From the NCBI RefSeq assembly GCF_000576575.1, contig NZ_AWQS01000013.1:1-42764 (forward strand): DNA of 42,764 bases, read 5' to 3'. Positions 16,873-25,851 of the stretch are shown in pieces. Under the pieces are notes generated by a model that was not told the DNA's origin, searched no databases, and saw only the letters and a list, made by a program, of their open reading frames with translations. Position numbers and translations under genes: made by a program. The number at the start of each line of letters is the position of its first letter. The first letter of the stretch is position 1. Source of the stretch: Intrasporangium chromatireducens Q5-1. Its GTDB lineage: Bacteria > Actinomycetota > Actinomycetes > Actinomycetales > Dermatophilaceae.

Positions 16873-17699
16873 CAGTTCGGCGTCGCGGCCCGCAGCGCCT
16901 CGAGGACCCGACCGTCGATGCCCTCCGGGGAGAGCCGGGACTCGTAGTTGACGATGCCGGCCCAGTCGGCGAGCGCCGCCGCGACGTCGTCGTTCGGGTG
17001 ACCGAGCCGGGCGAGCCGGCCACGGACCTCGTCGGCGAGGTCACCCTCGAGCGGCAGGACGTCCTCGGCGTGGCCGAAGACCATCTCCCACTCCCCGAGC
17101 AGGCGGCCGACCTCGCGGACGGGGTCGGCGTGGTCGTCGACGCGAAGGTCGACGAGCACCCCCGAGCTGTCGTAGCCGGCACCCGGCTGAACGGCATACA
17201 GGGCAGCACTCTGCCGACCACGTGCGTCACCGCCGGCGGCGTCACCCGCCCCGAGCGCGGCGAGGAGGCGGCGGGCGAACGGCTCGCCCTCGGAGGCGAG
17301 CCAGGCACGCTCCATCTCCGCGACGACGTCCGGGCCGGTGAGGATGTTGCCCTGGATGGCGTATGCCGCGGTCCCCGAGTCGCGCGCGACCCCGCCGCAC
17401 CAGGGGAGGCAGTTCGCACCCGTGTAGGTCGCGGCGCTCGAGGGGCCGACGAGTCCGAGCTGGCGTTCGTCGCGGCCCTCGTCGGCTGCGGTCGTCGCCG
17501 CGATCGCCGCCTCGGCGTCGTCTCCGGCCTTGAGGCGCTCGAGCAGCTCGTCGATGTAGGCGACGCGGGCGAAGGACTGCGTCGCGACGGCTCCCACACC
17601 GGAGCGCGCCCCGGGCACGACCGCGCCGACGGCGAGGAACTTGCTGGCGACGGCGACGCCGTAGGCGTCACCGACCCGCGCGACGATCGAGAAGGTCAT
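16872..17699 (-). CDS. DUF1028 family protein (Ntn-hydrolase-like)
   Basis: 275 aa. The N terminus TFSIVARVGDAYGVAVASKFLAVGAVVPGARSGVGAVATQ is the DUF1028 signature, which has an Ntn-hydrolase fold. YAIQGNILTGPDVVAEM near residue 120 and GYDSSGVLVDLRVDDH near 185 are also typical. The C-terminal 70 residues (REVGRLLGEWEMVFG to AGIVNYE) resemble a putative peptidoglycan-binding or helical add-on. Its biochemical role is unknown. ATG at 17699 lies 11 bp after the hpt stop. The open frame further upstream shadows hpt. Confidence 0.85.
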   Translation of the reverse strand: MTFSIVARVGDAYGVAVASKFLAVGAVVPGARSGVGAVATQSFARVAYIDELLERLKAGDDAEAAIAATTAADEGRDERQLGLVGPSSAATYTGANCLPWCGGVARDSGTAAYAIQGNILTGPDVVAEMERAWLASEGEPFARRLLAALGAGDAAGGDARGRQSAALYAVQPGAGYDSSGVLVDLRVDDHADPVREVGRLLGEWEMVFGHAEDVLPLEGDLADEVRGRLARLGHPNDDVAAALADWAGIVNYESRLSPEGIDGRVLEALRAATPN

Positions 17700-17710
17700 C
17701 GGCGCGGCCC

Positions 17711-18262
17711 TCAGGCGTAGACGTGCGGGGCGAGGGTGCCGACGCAGCGGAGGTTGCGGTAGCGCTCCGCGTAGTCGAGGCCGTAGCCGACGACGAACTC
17801 GTTGGGGATGTCGAAGCCGACGTACTTGACGGGGATGTCGACCTTGACGACGTCGGGCTTGCGCAGCAGCGTGCAGATCTCGACGGAGGCCGGCTTGCGG
17901 GACTCGAGGTTGGCCCGGATCCACGACAGGGTCAGGCCGGAGTCGATGATGTCCTCGACGATGAGGACGTCCTTGCCGGTGATGTCCGCGTCGAGGTCCT
18001 TGAGGATCCGCACGACCCCGGAGCTCTTCGTGCCCGAGCCGTAGGACGAGACCGCCATCCAGTCCATCGGCGCCGTGCCGGGCAGGGCCCGCATCAGGTC
18101 GGCCATGACGACGACGGCGCCCTTGAGGACGCCGACGAGGAGCAGGTCCTTGCCCTCGTAGTCGTGCCAGATCTGCTCGGCCAGCTCGGAGAGCCGGGCC
18201 TGGATCTGCTCCTCGGTGAGGAGGACCTTGGCCAGGTCGTCTCCCATGTGCTCGCTGTCCAC
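17711..18262 (-). CDS. hpt: Hypoxanthine phosphoribosyltransferase
   Basis: 183 aa. The PRPP-binding motif [14 protein letters not shown] is near residue 100; [27 protein letters not shown] and [23 protein letters not shown] are typical of the family. It salvages hypoxanthine or guanine to IMP or GMP. GTG at 18262 is chosen because GAGGAG lies six bases upstream; the ATG at 18247 is a weaker alternative. It lies downstream of tilS, as in most Gram-positive bacteria. Confidence 0.95.
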   Translation of the reverse strand: MDSEHMGDDLAKVLLTEEQIQARLSELAEQIWHDYEGKDLLLVGVLKGAVVVMADLMRALPGTAPMDWMAVSSYGSGTKSSGVVRILKDLDADITGKDVLIVEDIIDSGLTLSWIRANLESRKPASVEICTLLRKPDVVKVDIPVKYVGFDIPNEFVVGYGLDYAERYRNLRCVGTLAPHVYA

Positions 18263-18343
18263 TAACGGCTCCTCACGTGTCGGGCTGGGCGAACCGACCC
18301 CCATTCAACCGGATCGGCGGCGGGGTCCGGCGGGGCGCTGGGG

Positions 18344-19339
18344 TCAGCGGTCGGCGACGGCGATCGGGCTGAACCGGATGGCGCCGTCGTCGCGGGCCAC
18401 GGCGATGCCGCCGGGCACGTGCAGCGGCCCCTGTCCGTGCCACGAGGTCAGCAGGGCGTCGAGCGACTCGACGTGTGCGGCCGAGACGTCGGCGATCGGC
18501 GCGCCCGCCTCGGAGGCGAGGATCCGCCAGACCCGGGTCCGGATCGCGCGGGGCAGCGCGGCGAGGGCGTCGAGGTCGACCCCCGGCTGGCCCGGCGCGT
18601 TGGGCAGCTCGGCGCGTGCTCGACGGGCGAGCTCCTCGAGGTGGTCGGCGTCCTCACGCAGCAGGTCGGCGGAGCGCGCCAGGGCCGCGCCGAAGCCGGG
18701 GCCGAGCTCCGCCTCGAGGATCTCGAGGACCTTGCGGGCACGGACCCGACGGAACGACTCGTCGCCGTTGTGCGGGTCGTCCCACGGCTCGATGCCGTGC
18801 GCGGCGCACACGGCGCGCGTCGTCGCCCTCGGCAGCGCGAGGAAGGGCCGGACCACCCGGCCCCGGCGCACCGGCATCCCGGAGAGGGAACGCGCCCCGG
18901 ACCCTCGGGCGAGGCCGAGCAGCACCTGCTCGGCCTGGTCGTCGCGCGTGTGGCCGACCAGGATGAGCGCCGCCCCAAGCCGGGTGGCGGCCGCGTCGAG
19001 GACCGCATACCGGGCGGTGCGGGCGTCCGCCTCGGGGCCCGCGCCGGTCGTCGGGACGTCGGCGGTGTCGACCTCGACCGGCGAGAGCCCGAGCTGGCGG
19101 CACGTCGCTGCCGCGCGGTGCGCCACGGTGCTCGACTCGTCCTGCAGCTGGTGGTCGACGATGACGGCCCCGCCGCGCATGCCGGCACGGGGTGCCTCGA
19201 AGGCGAGGGCGGCGGCGAGTGCCATCGAGTCGGTGCCGCCGGAGACGGCGGCGACGACGAGGGAGCCCTCGGGGACGTCCTTGAGGTGCTCGCGCACGGC
19301 GAGGCGCGCCGCGGCGACCGCGGGATCGGGTCCGGTCAC
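18344..19339 (-). CDS. tilS: tRNA(Ile)-lysidine synthase
   Basis: 331 aa. The PP-loop SGGTDSMAL (residues 34-42) binds ATP, and GHTRDDQAEQVLLGLARGSG near 127 is the TilS signature. It adds lysine to cytidine 34 of the CAU-anticodon tRNA-Ile so that it reads AUA. It lacks the long C-terminal domains of the E. coli enzyme, as is usual in actinobacteria. The start is GTG at 19339, nine bases after the metalloprotease stop; 81 bp separate it from hpt. Confidence 0.94.
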   Translation of the reverse strand: MTGPDPAVAAARLAVREHLKDVPEGSLVVAAVSGGTDSMALAAALAFEAPRAGMRGGAVIVDHQLQDESSTVAHRAAATCRQLGLSPVEVDTADVPTTGAGPEADARTARYAVLDAAATRLGAALILVGHTRDDQAEQVLLGLARGSGARSLSGMPVRRGRVVRPFLALPRATTRAVCAAHGIEPWDDPHNGDESFRRVRARKVLEILEAELGPGFGAALARSADLLREDADHLEELARRARAELPNAPGQPGVDLDALAALPRAIRTRVWRILASEAGAPIADVSAAHVESLDALLTSWHGQGPLHVPGGIAVARDDGAIRFSPIAVADR

Positions 19340-19348
19340 GTCGCCGCC

Positions 19349-20425
19349 TCAGCCGTGCACGCGCCGCACCCAGGCGGCGGGGTCGAGAATCTCCGGTGCC
19401 CGTGGGAGCGTCTCGGGCGAGGCCCACACGGCGGCCAGGCCCTCCCGGCCGACGGCGTCCATGACGGCCCGGACGAACCCCGCGCCGTCGCGGTACTGCC
19501 GCAGCTTCGCCTCGAGTCCGAGCAGCTTGCGCAGCAGGCGGTCCACACCGACCGAGCTCATCCGGCGCCGGTCGAACTTGGATCGAATCTCCGCCACGGA
19601 GGGGATGACGCGCGGGCCCACGTCGTCCATGACGACGTCGGCATGCCCCTCGAGGAGCGACATGATCGCCGTGATGTCGGCGATCTTGGCCTTCTGCTCG
19701 GGGGTGGCGAACAGCTGGCCGAGGCCCTCGCCCGAGCGGATCACCTCGGGCAGCCGGTTGGCGAGCTGCTGCAGCCGGTTGCCGATGTCCTCGGGCGTGG
19801 GCGCGAGGTCGACGGCGAGCTGCTGGGACTGGCGGATCATGTGCTCGCGCAGCCATGGCACGGCGGTGAACTGGACCCGGTGGGTCTCCTCGTGCATCGC
19901 GACCCAGCGCCGGAAGTCGTGCGGGTCGACGTCGAGCTGCCGCTCGACCTGGACGATGTTCGGCGCGACGAGGAGCAGCCGCGGTGTCCCGCCGGGCGCG
20001 AGGTCGTACTGGCCGAGGATCTTGCTCGAGAGGAAGGCGAGCAGGCCGCCGATCTCGGCGCCCGTCACCTTGCTGCCGATCGCGGCCGCGGTGGGGCCGA
20101 GGTTGACCTTTCGCTTGGCCGTGAGCTTGTCGATGATCGGGTCGAGCATCGCCTCGAAGGAGTCGACGTTGGCGCCGATCCATCCGGCCCGGTCGACGAC
20201 GAGCGGCGGTGGCGCGGCGTCCGGCGCGCGCATGCCCGACGTCTCGGCGACCGGTTCGACCGCCTCGGCGGCCGCGGCCCGGAGGTCCGCGACGATCTCG
20301 GCCGCCTCCTCGGGGCTGACCTGGGGGCCGGCCTTGGTGATGACCTGCCCGGTCCGCTTGGCGAACTCGTAGTCGACGTATGCCGCTGCCCCGGCTGGCG
20401 CCGGCAGCCTGGTCGATTCGCTCAT
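19349..20425 (-). CDS. Zinc-dependent metalloprotease, DUF2342 family
   Basis: 358 aa. The zinc site MHEETHRVQF (HExxH) is near residue 188, followed by the family segments FTAVPWLREHMI and MSLLEGHADVVMDDVGP near 255. This actinobacterial family is annotated as zinc-dependent metalloprotease or F420-synthesis-associated protein; neither role is proven to my knowledge. It has no signal peptide. Its ATG overlaps the stop of a 23-codon reading frame with a leaderless-type promoter, and the ATG itself has only a weak ribosome site, so translational coupling is likely. It is the first large gene of the tilS-hpt-ftsH-fol run. Confidence 0.85.
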   Translation of the reverse strand: MSESTRLPAPAGAAAYVDYEFAKRTGQVITKAGPQVSPEEAAEIVADLRAAAAEAVEPVAETSGMRAPDAAPPPLVVDRAGWIGANVDSFEAMLDPIIDKLTAKRKVNLGPTAAAIGSKVTGAEIGGLLAFLSSKILGQYDLAPGGTPRLLLVAPNIVQVERQLDVDPHDFRRWVAMHEETHRVQFTAVPWLREHMIRQSQQLAVDLAPTPEDIGNRLQQLANRLPEVIRSGEGLGQLFATPEQKAKIADITAIMSLLEGHADVVMDDVGPRVIPSVAEIRSKFDRRRMSSVGVDRLLRKLLGLEAKLRQYRDGAGFVRAVMDAVGREGLAAVWASPETLPRAPEILDPAAWVRRVHG

Positions 20426-20493
20426 GCTGAGTCTCTCGCCCGTCTGTTCTCGGTCTCGTCCTCGAGGCCACCCCGCTTGCTCGAGGCAGTCAC
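20422..20493 (-). CDS. Putative leaderless 23-aa leader peptide coupled to the metalloprotease
   Basis: A GTG at 20493 begins a 23-codon frame whose product ends ETENRRARDSA. Its TGA overlaps the ATG of the metalloprotease gene. TAGCGT lies seven bases upstream of the GTG, the same leaderless arrangement as other genes here. The peptide is highly charged and hydrophilic, with no recognisable domain. It may serve mainly to carry ribosomes to the downstream start. It is inferred from signals only. Confidence 0.4.
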   Translation of the reverse strand: MTASSKRGGLEDETENRRARDSA

Positions 20494-20500
20494 CGGACCA

Positions 20501-20506
20501 ACGCTA
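20501..20506 (-). promoter_or_regulatory. -10 box upstream of the metalloprotease run
   Basis: TAGCGT on the minus strand, seven bases before GTG at 20493. It matches the -10 box of the DUF2520 gene exactly. No clear -35 hexamer was recognised. Confidence 0.4.
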
Positions 20507-20557
20507 CGCGCCGGTTCTTCGTTCCCGGAGGACCCTACTCGCGAGGGTGGACAGGAC

Positions 20558-20606
20558 CTGCCGGAACGGCAGGAACAGCCCTTGAGGGGGCGGCAGGAAC
20601 CCCCTC
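20558..20606 (-). terminator. Two hairpins downstream of the dac gene
   Basis: CTGCCG-GAA-CGGCAG (20558-20572) and GAGGGGG...CCCCCTC (20584-20606, 7-bp stem) follow the dac stop on the minus strand. They probably end that transcript before the metalloprotease promoter. Confidence 0.55.
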
Positions 20607-20657
20607 GGCAACCGCAGGCCCAGCAGGACCAGCGCGCGCCGCGGTCAGCCCTGGCGC

Positions 20658-22088
20658 TCAGCCGCGGCACCCGCAGGCGGCCAGCTCGGTGACGAGACGG
20701 TCGAGCGCCGCGCGGGCGTCCTCCCGGCCGGCCGAGGGGACGAGACCGGCGAAGACGAGGAGTCGGCCGTCGTCGTCCACGACGCTGCCGGCGAGGGCGT
20801 TCGCGCCCGTCAGGGTGCCGGTCTTGGCCCGGACGCGGCCTGCTGCGGCGTGGCCGGCGCCGGACAGGTACCGGTCCTCGAGGGTGCCGGTCAGACCGGC
20901 GATCGGCATCCCGTCGACGGCCAGCCGGAGGGCTGCGTGCCGGCCGTCGTAGGCCTTGGCGAGCAGGTCGGTGAGGAGGAGCGCGGTGACCCGGTTCTCC
21001 CGGGAGAGGCCACTCGCGTCGCTCAGGGTCACCCCGTCGACACCGATGCCGAGGCTGGCGACCCGCTTGACGATCCAGGCCCCGACACTGGCGAAGTCGG
21101 TCTGGGCGCCGGCGCGGAAGGCGGCCTGGCGGGCCAGGATCTCGATGAGGGCGTTGTCCGACTCGGTCAGCGCGAGGGCGAGCTGGTCGAGGACGGGAGC
21201 GGAGTCCACCGAGCCGAGGACCGGCCCGTCGATGGGTGCGAGTGCCTCCCGCGCCGCGGAGGCGGTCGCGGTGATGCCCCGGCGGCCGAGCTGTTTGACG
21301 AAGAGGTCGAGCGTGGTCGCCACCGGGTCGGCCGGGCCGGGGCTGCCCGGCAGCGCGCGCTGGTCGGCGCGACCGAGCATCGCGACAGCCCCGGTGATGC
21401 CGTCGGGACGGAACGACGAAGCCCACGTCGGCGCGACGAGCGGACCCGGCGCGTAGGACACGTCAACCGCCACGGTGACCTTCTTCGTCCCGCTCTGGCG
21501 CAGCGACGCGGCCACCTGCGTCGCGAGGTCGCCCAGACCCGCGTGCCCGACGACGGAGCGAGGGTCGCCCCGGTCCGGCGCGAGCAGCGAGTCGCCTCCC
21601 GCCACGAGGACGATCGACCCCCCGGTGGTGCCGCGCACCACCTTGGTCGTCAGCACGTCGTCCGGGCCGAACACCTGCCCGACGGCAGCGGCCGACAGCA
21701 GCTTCGTCGTCGAGGCGGGCACCTGCGGCACGGCACCACGCTCGTCGAGCAGCACCGTCCCGGACTGGCCGTCGCGGACCACGAGCGACGCGGACCCGAG
21801 GGCCGGCAGCCGCAGCACCGCATCGAGCCGCGCCCGCAGGGCGGCCGCGCTCGGACCGGCCGCGTCGTCGGCAAGCGAGCCCAGCGGCATACCGACCGAG
21901 GTCGACGGGGTGGGCGGGGGGACCACCGGCAGCGTGCGGATGCCGGGCGTCGCGGTGGGCGCCGGGGGCGGAAGGGGACGGGTCGTGAGCACGCCGGGAG
22001 CCACGTCGACGGCGTCGAGCGCGGCGTAGCCGACGAGCACCGCGAGGACCGAGCCGATGACGACCGAGCGCCGGACCGCGCGCCTCAC
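20658..22088 (-). CDS. dacB: D-alanyl-D-alanine carboxypeptidase/endopeptidase (PBP4 type)
   Basis: 476 aa from GTG at 22088. An N-terminal membrane/signal segment ([19 protein letters not shown]) and a proline-rich linker precede the penicillin-binding domain. Active-site motifs are STTK (SxxK, near residue 140), SDN in ESDNALIE, and KTG in RAKTGTLTG. Peptidase family S13 enzymes trim or cleave peptide bridges of peptidoglycan outside the membrane. It ends in a cysteine-containing AACGCRG. ATG at 22154 would add 22 polar residues before the signal segment and is less likely. It is divergent from ppa. Confidence 0.9.
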   Translation of the reverse strand: MRRAVRRSVVIGSVLAVLVGYAALDAVDVAPGVLTTRPLPPPAPTATPGIRTLPVVPPPTPSTSVGMPLGSLADDAAGPSAAALRARLDAVLRLPALGSASLVVRDGQSGTVLLDERGAVPQVPASTTKLLSAAAVGQVFGPDDVLTTKVVRGTTGGSIVLVAGGDSLLAPDRGDPRSVVGHAGLGDLATQVAASLRQSGTKKVTVAVDVSYAPGPLVAPTWASSFRPDGITGAVAMLGRADQRALPGSPGPADPVATTLDLFVKQLGRRGITATASAAREALAPIDGPVLGSVDSAPVLDQLALALTESDNALIEILARQAAFRAGAQTDFASVGAWIVKRVASLGIGVDGVTLSDASGLSRENRVTALLLTDLLAKAYDGRHAALRLAVDGMPIAGLTGTLEDRYLSGAGHAAAGRVRAKTGTLTGANALAGSVVDDDGRLLVFAGLVPSAGREDARAALDRLVTELAACGCRG

Positions 22089-22201
22089 CCGTCCACCCCC
22101 GTCGTCGTCGTTTTCCCGTCGCGCTGCCGTGTGCGCAAGACTGTCCCGGAACATTCTGTCAGCAGCCGGCCTCGGAGCCGGCGGAGGAGAGAGGCACGAG
22201 G

Positions 22202-22720
22202 GTGGAGTTCGACGTTACGATCGAGGTCCCGCGCGGCCAGCGCAACAAGTACGAGATCGACCACGAGACGGGACGGATCCGCCTCGACCGCTTCCTCTTC
22301 ACGTCGATGGCGTACCCGACGGACTATGGCTACATCGAGTCGACCCTCGGCGAGGACGGCGACCCCCTCGACGCGCTCGTCATCATCCCCGAGCCGCTCT
22401 ATCCCGGTGTCGTCGTCGAGGCCCGCCCGATCGGCGTCTACCGGATGACCGACGAGGCCGGCGGCGACGACAAGGTCGTGTGCGTCCCGACCGACCCCCG
22501 GATGGACGCGATCCAGGATGTTGCCGACCTCGACCACTTCAAGCGCGACGAGATCAAGCACTTCTTCGAGCACTACAAGGACCTCGAGCCGGGCAAGCAC
22601 GTCGAGGGCTCCGACTGGGCCGGTCGCGAGGAGGCCGAGCGGATCGTCGGCGAGGCCCTCGAGCGGGCCAAGCAGCAGGGCCTGTCGACGGCCCGGTGGG
22701 CGCCGCCGGCCGGTCACTGA
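22202..22720 (+). CDS. ppa: Inorganic pyrophosphatase
   Basis: 172 aa family I enzyme. [20 protein letters not shown] at the start, [21 protein letters not shown] near residue 30, the catalytic [11 protein letters not shown] near 54 and the [16 protein letters not shown] segment near 116 are all present. It hydrolyses pyrophosphate released by biosynthesis. GTG at 22202 has the strong ribosome site GGAGGAGAGAGG just upstream. CATTCT at 22152-22157 is a possible -10 box giving a leader of about 38 bases. Confidence 0.96.
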   Translation: MEFDVTIEVPRGQRNKYEIDHETGRIRLDRFLFTSMAYPTDYGYIESTLGEDGDPLDALVIIPEPLYPGVVVEARPIGVYRMTDEAGGDDKVVCVPTDPRMDAIQDVADLDHFKRDEIKHFFEHYKDLEPGKHVEGSDWAGREEAERIVGEALERAKQQGLSTARWAPPAGH

Positions 22721-22732
22721 GGGGCCGCTCGG

Positions 22733-23665
22733 ATGGTCGAGCTCCGGATCTTCACCGAGCCCCAGCAGGGCGCGACGTACGACGACCTCCTCGCCGTGGC
22801 GCAGGCCGCCGAACGGCTGGGCTTCGGCGGGTTCTTCCGGTCCGACCACTACCTGCACATGGGCGGCGACGGGGGGCCCGGGCCGACCGACGCCTGGGTT
22901 ACCCTCGCCGGGCTCGCGCGCGAGACCTCGACGATCCGGCTCGGCACGCTCGTCACGTCGGCGACGTTCCGGCTCCCGGGACCCTTGGCGGTGGCCGTCG
23001 CCGGCGTCGACCAGATGAGCGGCGGCCGGGTCGAGCTCGGCCTCGGGGCCGGCTGGTTCGAGGAGGAGCACCGCGCCTACGGCATCCCGTTCCCTGCCCT
23101 CGGCGAGCGGTTCGACCGGCTCGAGGAGCAGCTCGAGGTGGTCACCGGGCTGTGGGCGACGCCGCCGGGCTCCCGCTACTCGCACGACGGCGCGCACTAC
23201 CCCATCGTTGACTCCCCCGCGCTCGCGAAGCCGGTCCAGGACGGCGGCGTCCCGATCATCATCGGCGGCGGGGGCCGTCGCCGCACGCCCGCACTCGCAG
23301 CACGGTATGCCGCTGAGTTCAACGCCGCTTTCCGGTCCGCTGACGAGACGGCTGAGTTGTTCAAGGGCGCCCGACAGGCGTGCTCCCGGATCGGGCGCGA
23401 ACCCTCGTCTCTCGCCCTGTCGGCGGCGCAGGTGGTGTGCCTTGGCCGGGACGAGGCGACCGTGCGGCGCCGGGCCGCCGCGATCGGGCGCGAGGTGGAC
23501 GAGCTGCGGGCCAACGGACTGGCGGGGACGCCGGACCAGGTGGCCGACAAGCTCCGGTCCTTCGCCAAGCTCGGCGCGGAGCGGATCTACCTGCAGGTCC
23601 TCGACCTGTCCGACCTCGACCACCTCGTCGACATCGCCGAGACCGTCCTGCCACTCGTCGCCTGA
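22733..23665 (+). CDS. LLM class F420-dependent oxidoreductase
   Basis: 310 aa bacterial luciferase-like TIM barrel. FGGFFRSDHYLHMGG near residue 32, TIRLGTLVTSATFRLPGPLAVAVAGVDQMSGGRVELGLGAGWFEEEH near 65-110 and VPIIIGGGGRRRTPALAARYAAEF near 175 are characteristic of the F420-type subgroup; the substrate is unknown. It begins 12 bp after ppa. A GTATGCCGCTGAG motif lies inside it at 23305. Confidence 0.88.
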   Translation: MVELRIFTEPQQGATYDDLLAVAQAAERLGFGGFFRSDHYLHMGGDGGPGPTDAWVTLAGLARETSTIRLGTLVTSATFRLPGPLAVAVAGVDQMSGGRVELGLGAGWFEEEHRAYGIPFPALGERFDRLEEQLEVVTGLWATPPGSRYSHDGAHYPIVDSPALAKPVQDGGVPIIIGGGGRRRTPALAARYAAEFNAAFRSADETAELFKGARQACSRIGREPSSLALSAAQVVCLGRDEATVRRRAAAIGREVDELRANGLAGTPDQVADKLRSFAKLGAERIYLQVLDLSDLDHLVDIAETVLPLVA

Positions 23666-23739
23666 GAACCAGGCCCCCGGTACGGCCGGGTGTGGTCGAC
23701 CGCGGCTGAGCGCCGCACTCCTCCCCTGCCGCTGATGAC

Positions 23740-24080
23740 CTGCTGCGTGTGAGTAAGCAGGGGGCCCGCTGCTGCGTGTGAGTAAGCAGGGGGCCCGCTG
23801 CTGCGTGTGAGTAAGCAGGGGGCCCGCTGCTGCGTGTGAGTAAGCAGGGGGCCCGCTGCTGCGTGTGAGTAAGCAGGGGGCCCGCTGCTGCGTGTGAGTA
23901 AGCAGGGGGCCCGCTGCTGCGTGTGAGTAAGCAGGGGGCCCGCTGCTGCGTGTGAGTAAGCAGGGGGCCCGCTGCTGCGTGTGAGTAAGCAGGGGGCCCG
24001 CTGCTGCGTGTGAGTAAGCAGGGGGCCCGCTGCTGCGTGTGAGTAAGCAGGGGGCCCGCTGCTGCGTGTGAGTAAGCAGG
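23740..24080 (+). repeat. 29-bp tandem repeat array, about 11.8 copies
   Basis: The unit is CTGCTGCGTGTGAGTAAGCA plus GGGGGCCCG. Eleven full units and one partial unit of 22 bases follow each other without spacers, and all appear identical. Neighbouring units create AGCAG-G-GGGCCC-G-CTGCT, a near-perfect 18-bp palindrome, at every junction. The plus strand has TGA and TAA in each unit. The array fills most of the 503-bp gap between the oxidoreductase and marR; 23666-23739 shows nothing else. Confidence 0.95.
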
Positions 24081-24136
24081 TGCCGAGTGCTGACCACCGG
24101 CAGGGGGTCGGGATGCCAAAAATGAGACGCGGCACA

Positions 24137-24159
24137 TTTACATAGTTTGTCTATGTAAA
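24137..24159. promoter_or_regulatory. MarR operator palindrome
   Basis: TTTACATAG-TTTGT-CTATGTAAA is a perfect 9-bp inverted repeat with a 5-bp centre. It overlaps the -10 box TAAACT (24156-24161). Its AT content stands out sharply from the surroundings. The adjacent MarR gene makes autorepression likely. Confidence 0.75.
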
Positions 24160-24161
24160 CT
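24156..24161 (+). promoter_or_regulatory. -10 box of the marR-MFS operon
   Basis: TAAACT lies seven bases before ATG at 24169, with no ribosome site, so the transcript is probably leaderless. Confidence 0.55.
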
Positions 24162-24168
24162 GTGCGTC

Positions 24169-24618
24169 ATGACCAGCCGGCAGAGTGCAGCGAACGACCT
24201 CCTCAGGGCCGCCGCGCGCCTCAACCGGTGGGCGAGCCAGGCAGCGGCGTTCGACGTCCCCTACGCACAAGCGCGGCTGCTGGCCCTCATCGACGAGATG
24301 CAGCCGGTGCGGATCAGCGCGCTCGCCGAGGCCGACCACAGCAGCCAGCCGACCGTCACCACCCAGGTGCAGCGGATGGAGACCGCCGGGTGGGTGCTGC
24401 GGCAGACCGATCCGGACGATGCGCGGGCCACCCTCGTGAGCCTCTCCCCCGCCGGCGCGCAGGCGCTCGACGAGGTTCGGGCCGCCCGCGCCCAGGTGCT
24501 CGACCCCGCTCTCGACCGGCTGGACGGGCCGGCGCTCGAGCGGGTGCACGCCGCCGTGTCGGTCATGACCGAACTGCTCGAGCTCGCCTCGAGCACCGCT
24601 TCCCGAAAGGACTCCTGA
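24169..24618 (+). CDS. MarR family transcriptional regulator
   Basis: 149 aa winged-helix protein. The recognition helix region RISALAEADHSSQPTVTTQVQRMETAGWVLRQTDPDDARATLVSLSPAG (about residues 45-95) contains the usual wing with D-x-R. It probably represses its own promoter through the palindrome at 24137-24159 and controls the MFS gene six bases downstream, with release by a small molecule. Confidence 0.92.
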   Translation: MTSRQSAANDLLRAAARLNRWASQAAAFDVPYAQARLLALIDEMQPVRISALAEADHSSQPTVTTQVQRMETAGWVLRQTDPDDARATLVSLSPAGAQALDEVRAARAQVLDPALDRLDGPALERVHAAVSVMTELLELASSTASRKDS

Positions 24619-24624
24619 CCCCCT

Positions 24625-25839
24625 ATGTGGCGCCAACCCAAGACCGTCTGGTCCGTCGCCTTCGCCTGCGTGATCTCCTTCATGGGGATCGGGCTCGTCG
24701 ACCCGATCCTCAAGCCGATCGCCGACGAGCTCGGCGCCGGCCCCTCGCAGGTGTCGCTCCTGTTCACCAGCTACATGGCCGTCATGGGCATCGCGATGCT
24801 CGGCACCGGCTGGGTCTCGAGCCGTGTCGGCGCCAAGCGCGCCCTCATGATCGGACTCGTCCTCATCATCGCCGGCTCCGCCTTCGCCGGCATGCAGGAC
24901 ACCGTGGGCGGGATCGTCGCCTTCCGGGCGCTGTGGGGACTCGGCAACGCACTCTTCATCGCGACCGCTCTGTCGACCATCGTGAGCGCCGCGAGCGGCT
25001 CGGTCGGCCAGGCCATCGTCCTCTACGAGGCGGCGCTCGGCGTCGGTATCGCGGCCGGCCCCCTCCTTGGCGGCTGGCTCGGCGGGATGTCGTGGCGGGC
25101 GCCGTTCTTCGGCGTCGCCGTGCTCATGCTCCTCGCCCTCGCCGCGACGGCCGTCACCCTGCCGCCGACGCCTCGGGCCGAGCGCCCGTCGTCGCTCCTC
25201 GCCCCGCTCCGCGCGCTGGGCCATCGGGGGCTGCTCACCGTCGGCATCACCGCGCTGCTCTACAACTTCGGCTTCTTCACCCTGCTCGCCTTCACGCCCT
25301 TCCCACTCGACATGGGAGCGCAGGCCATCGGGTTCATCTTCTTCGGCTGGGGCCTCCTGCTTGCCATCACGTCGGTCTTCGTCGCACCGTGGCTCCAGCG
25401 CCGGATCGGCACTCTGCCGGGCCTCGTCGGCGCCCTCGTCGGCTTCGCGGCCGTGCTCGCCGTCATGGGCTTCGGGGCCCACACCAAGCCGGTCCTCGTC
25501 GTCGGGGTGGTCCTCGCTGGCGCCTTCCTCGGGATCAACAACACCCTCGTCACCGAGACGGTCATGAAGGTCTCCCCCGTCGAGCGGCCGGTCGCGTCAG
25601 CGGCCTACAGCTTCGTCCGGTTCGGCGGCGGCGCCGTCGCCCCGTGGCTGGCCGGCACCCTCGGCGAGCGCTCGATCCAGCTGCCGTTCTGGGTCGGGGC
25701 CGGCGCGGTGCTTCTCGGGGTCGCCGTCCTCCTGACGGCCGCGCCCATCATCCGGCGGATCGACCAGCAGCCCGGCCACGGGGCCGAGGCGGTCAACTCG
25801 GAGATCGAGGCCGAGGCTCTGACGGTCGGCGACGCCTGA
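24625..25839 (+). CDS. MFS transporter under MarR control
   Basis: 404 aa with about 12 transmembrane segments. Motif A-like GTGWVSSRVGAKRALMIG is near residue 60, and RALWGLGNALF near 97 matches motif B. GIAAGPLLGGWLG near 138 resembles motif C of drug/proton antiporters. This supports efflux of a toxic compound or metabolite. It follows marR by six bases and is surely co-transcribed. It ends 12 bp from the stop of the convergent MFS gene, leaving no room for a terminator between them. Confidence 0.88.
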   Translation: MWRQPKTVWSVAFACVISFMGIGLVDPILKPIADELGAGPSQVSLLFTSYMAVMGIAMLGTGWVSSRVGAKRALMIGLVLIIAGSAFAGMQDTVGGIVAFRALWGLGNALFIATALSTIVSAASGSVGQAIVLYEAALGVGIAAGPLLGGWLGGMSWRAPFFGVAVLMLLALAATAVTLPPTPRAERPSSLLAPLRALGHRGLLTVGITALLYNFGFFTLLAFTPFPLDMGAQAIGFIFFGWGLLLAITSVFVAPWLQRRIGTLPGLVGALVGFAAVLAVMGFGAHTKPVLVVGVVLAGAFLGINNTLVTETVMKVSPVERPVASAAYSFVRFGGGAVAPWLAGTLGERSIQLPFWVGAGAVLLGVAVLLTAAPIIRRIDQQPGHGAEAVNSEIEAEALTVGDA

Positions 25840-25851
25840 CCGGTCCGCCCG

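Noticed and set aside
23740-24080. CRISPR array
   Set aside because: The 29-bp unit length is typical of CRISPR repeats, but units abut directly with no spacers and no cas genes are near. It is a tandem repeat.
23587-24137. Repetitive protein on the minus strand across the tandem array
   Set aside because: All three minus frames stay open only because the 29-bp unit lacks stops on that strand. There is no start context, and the frames merely repeat the same peptide.
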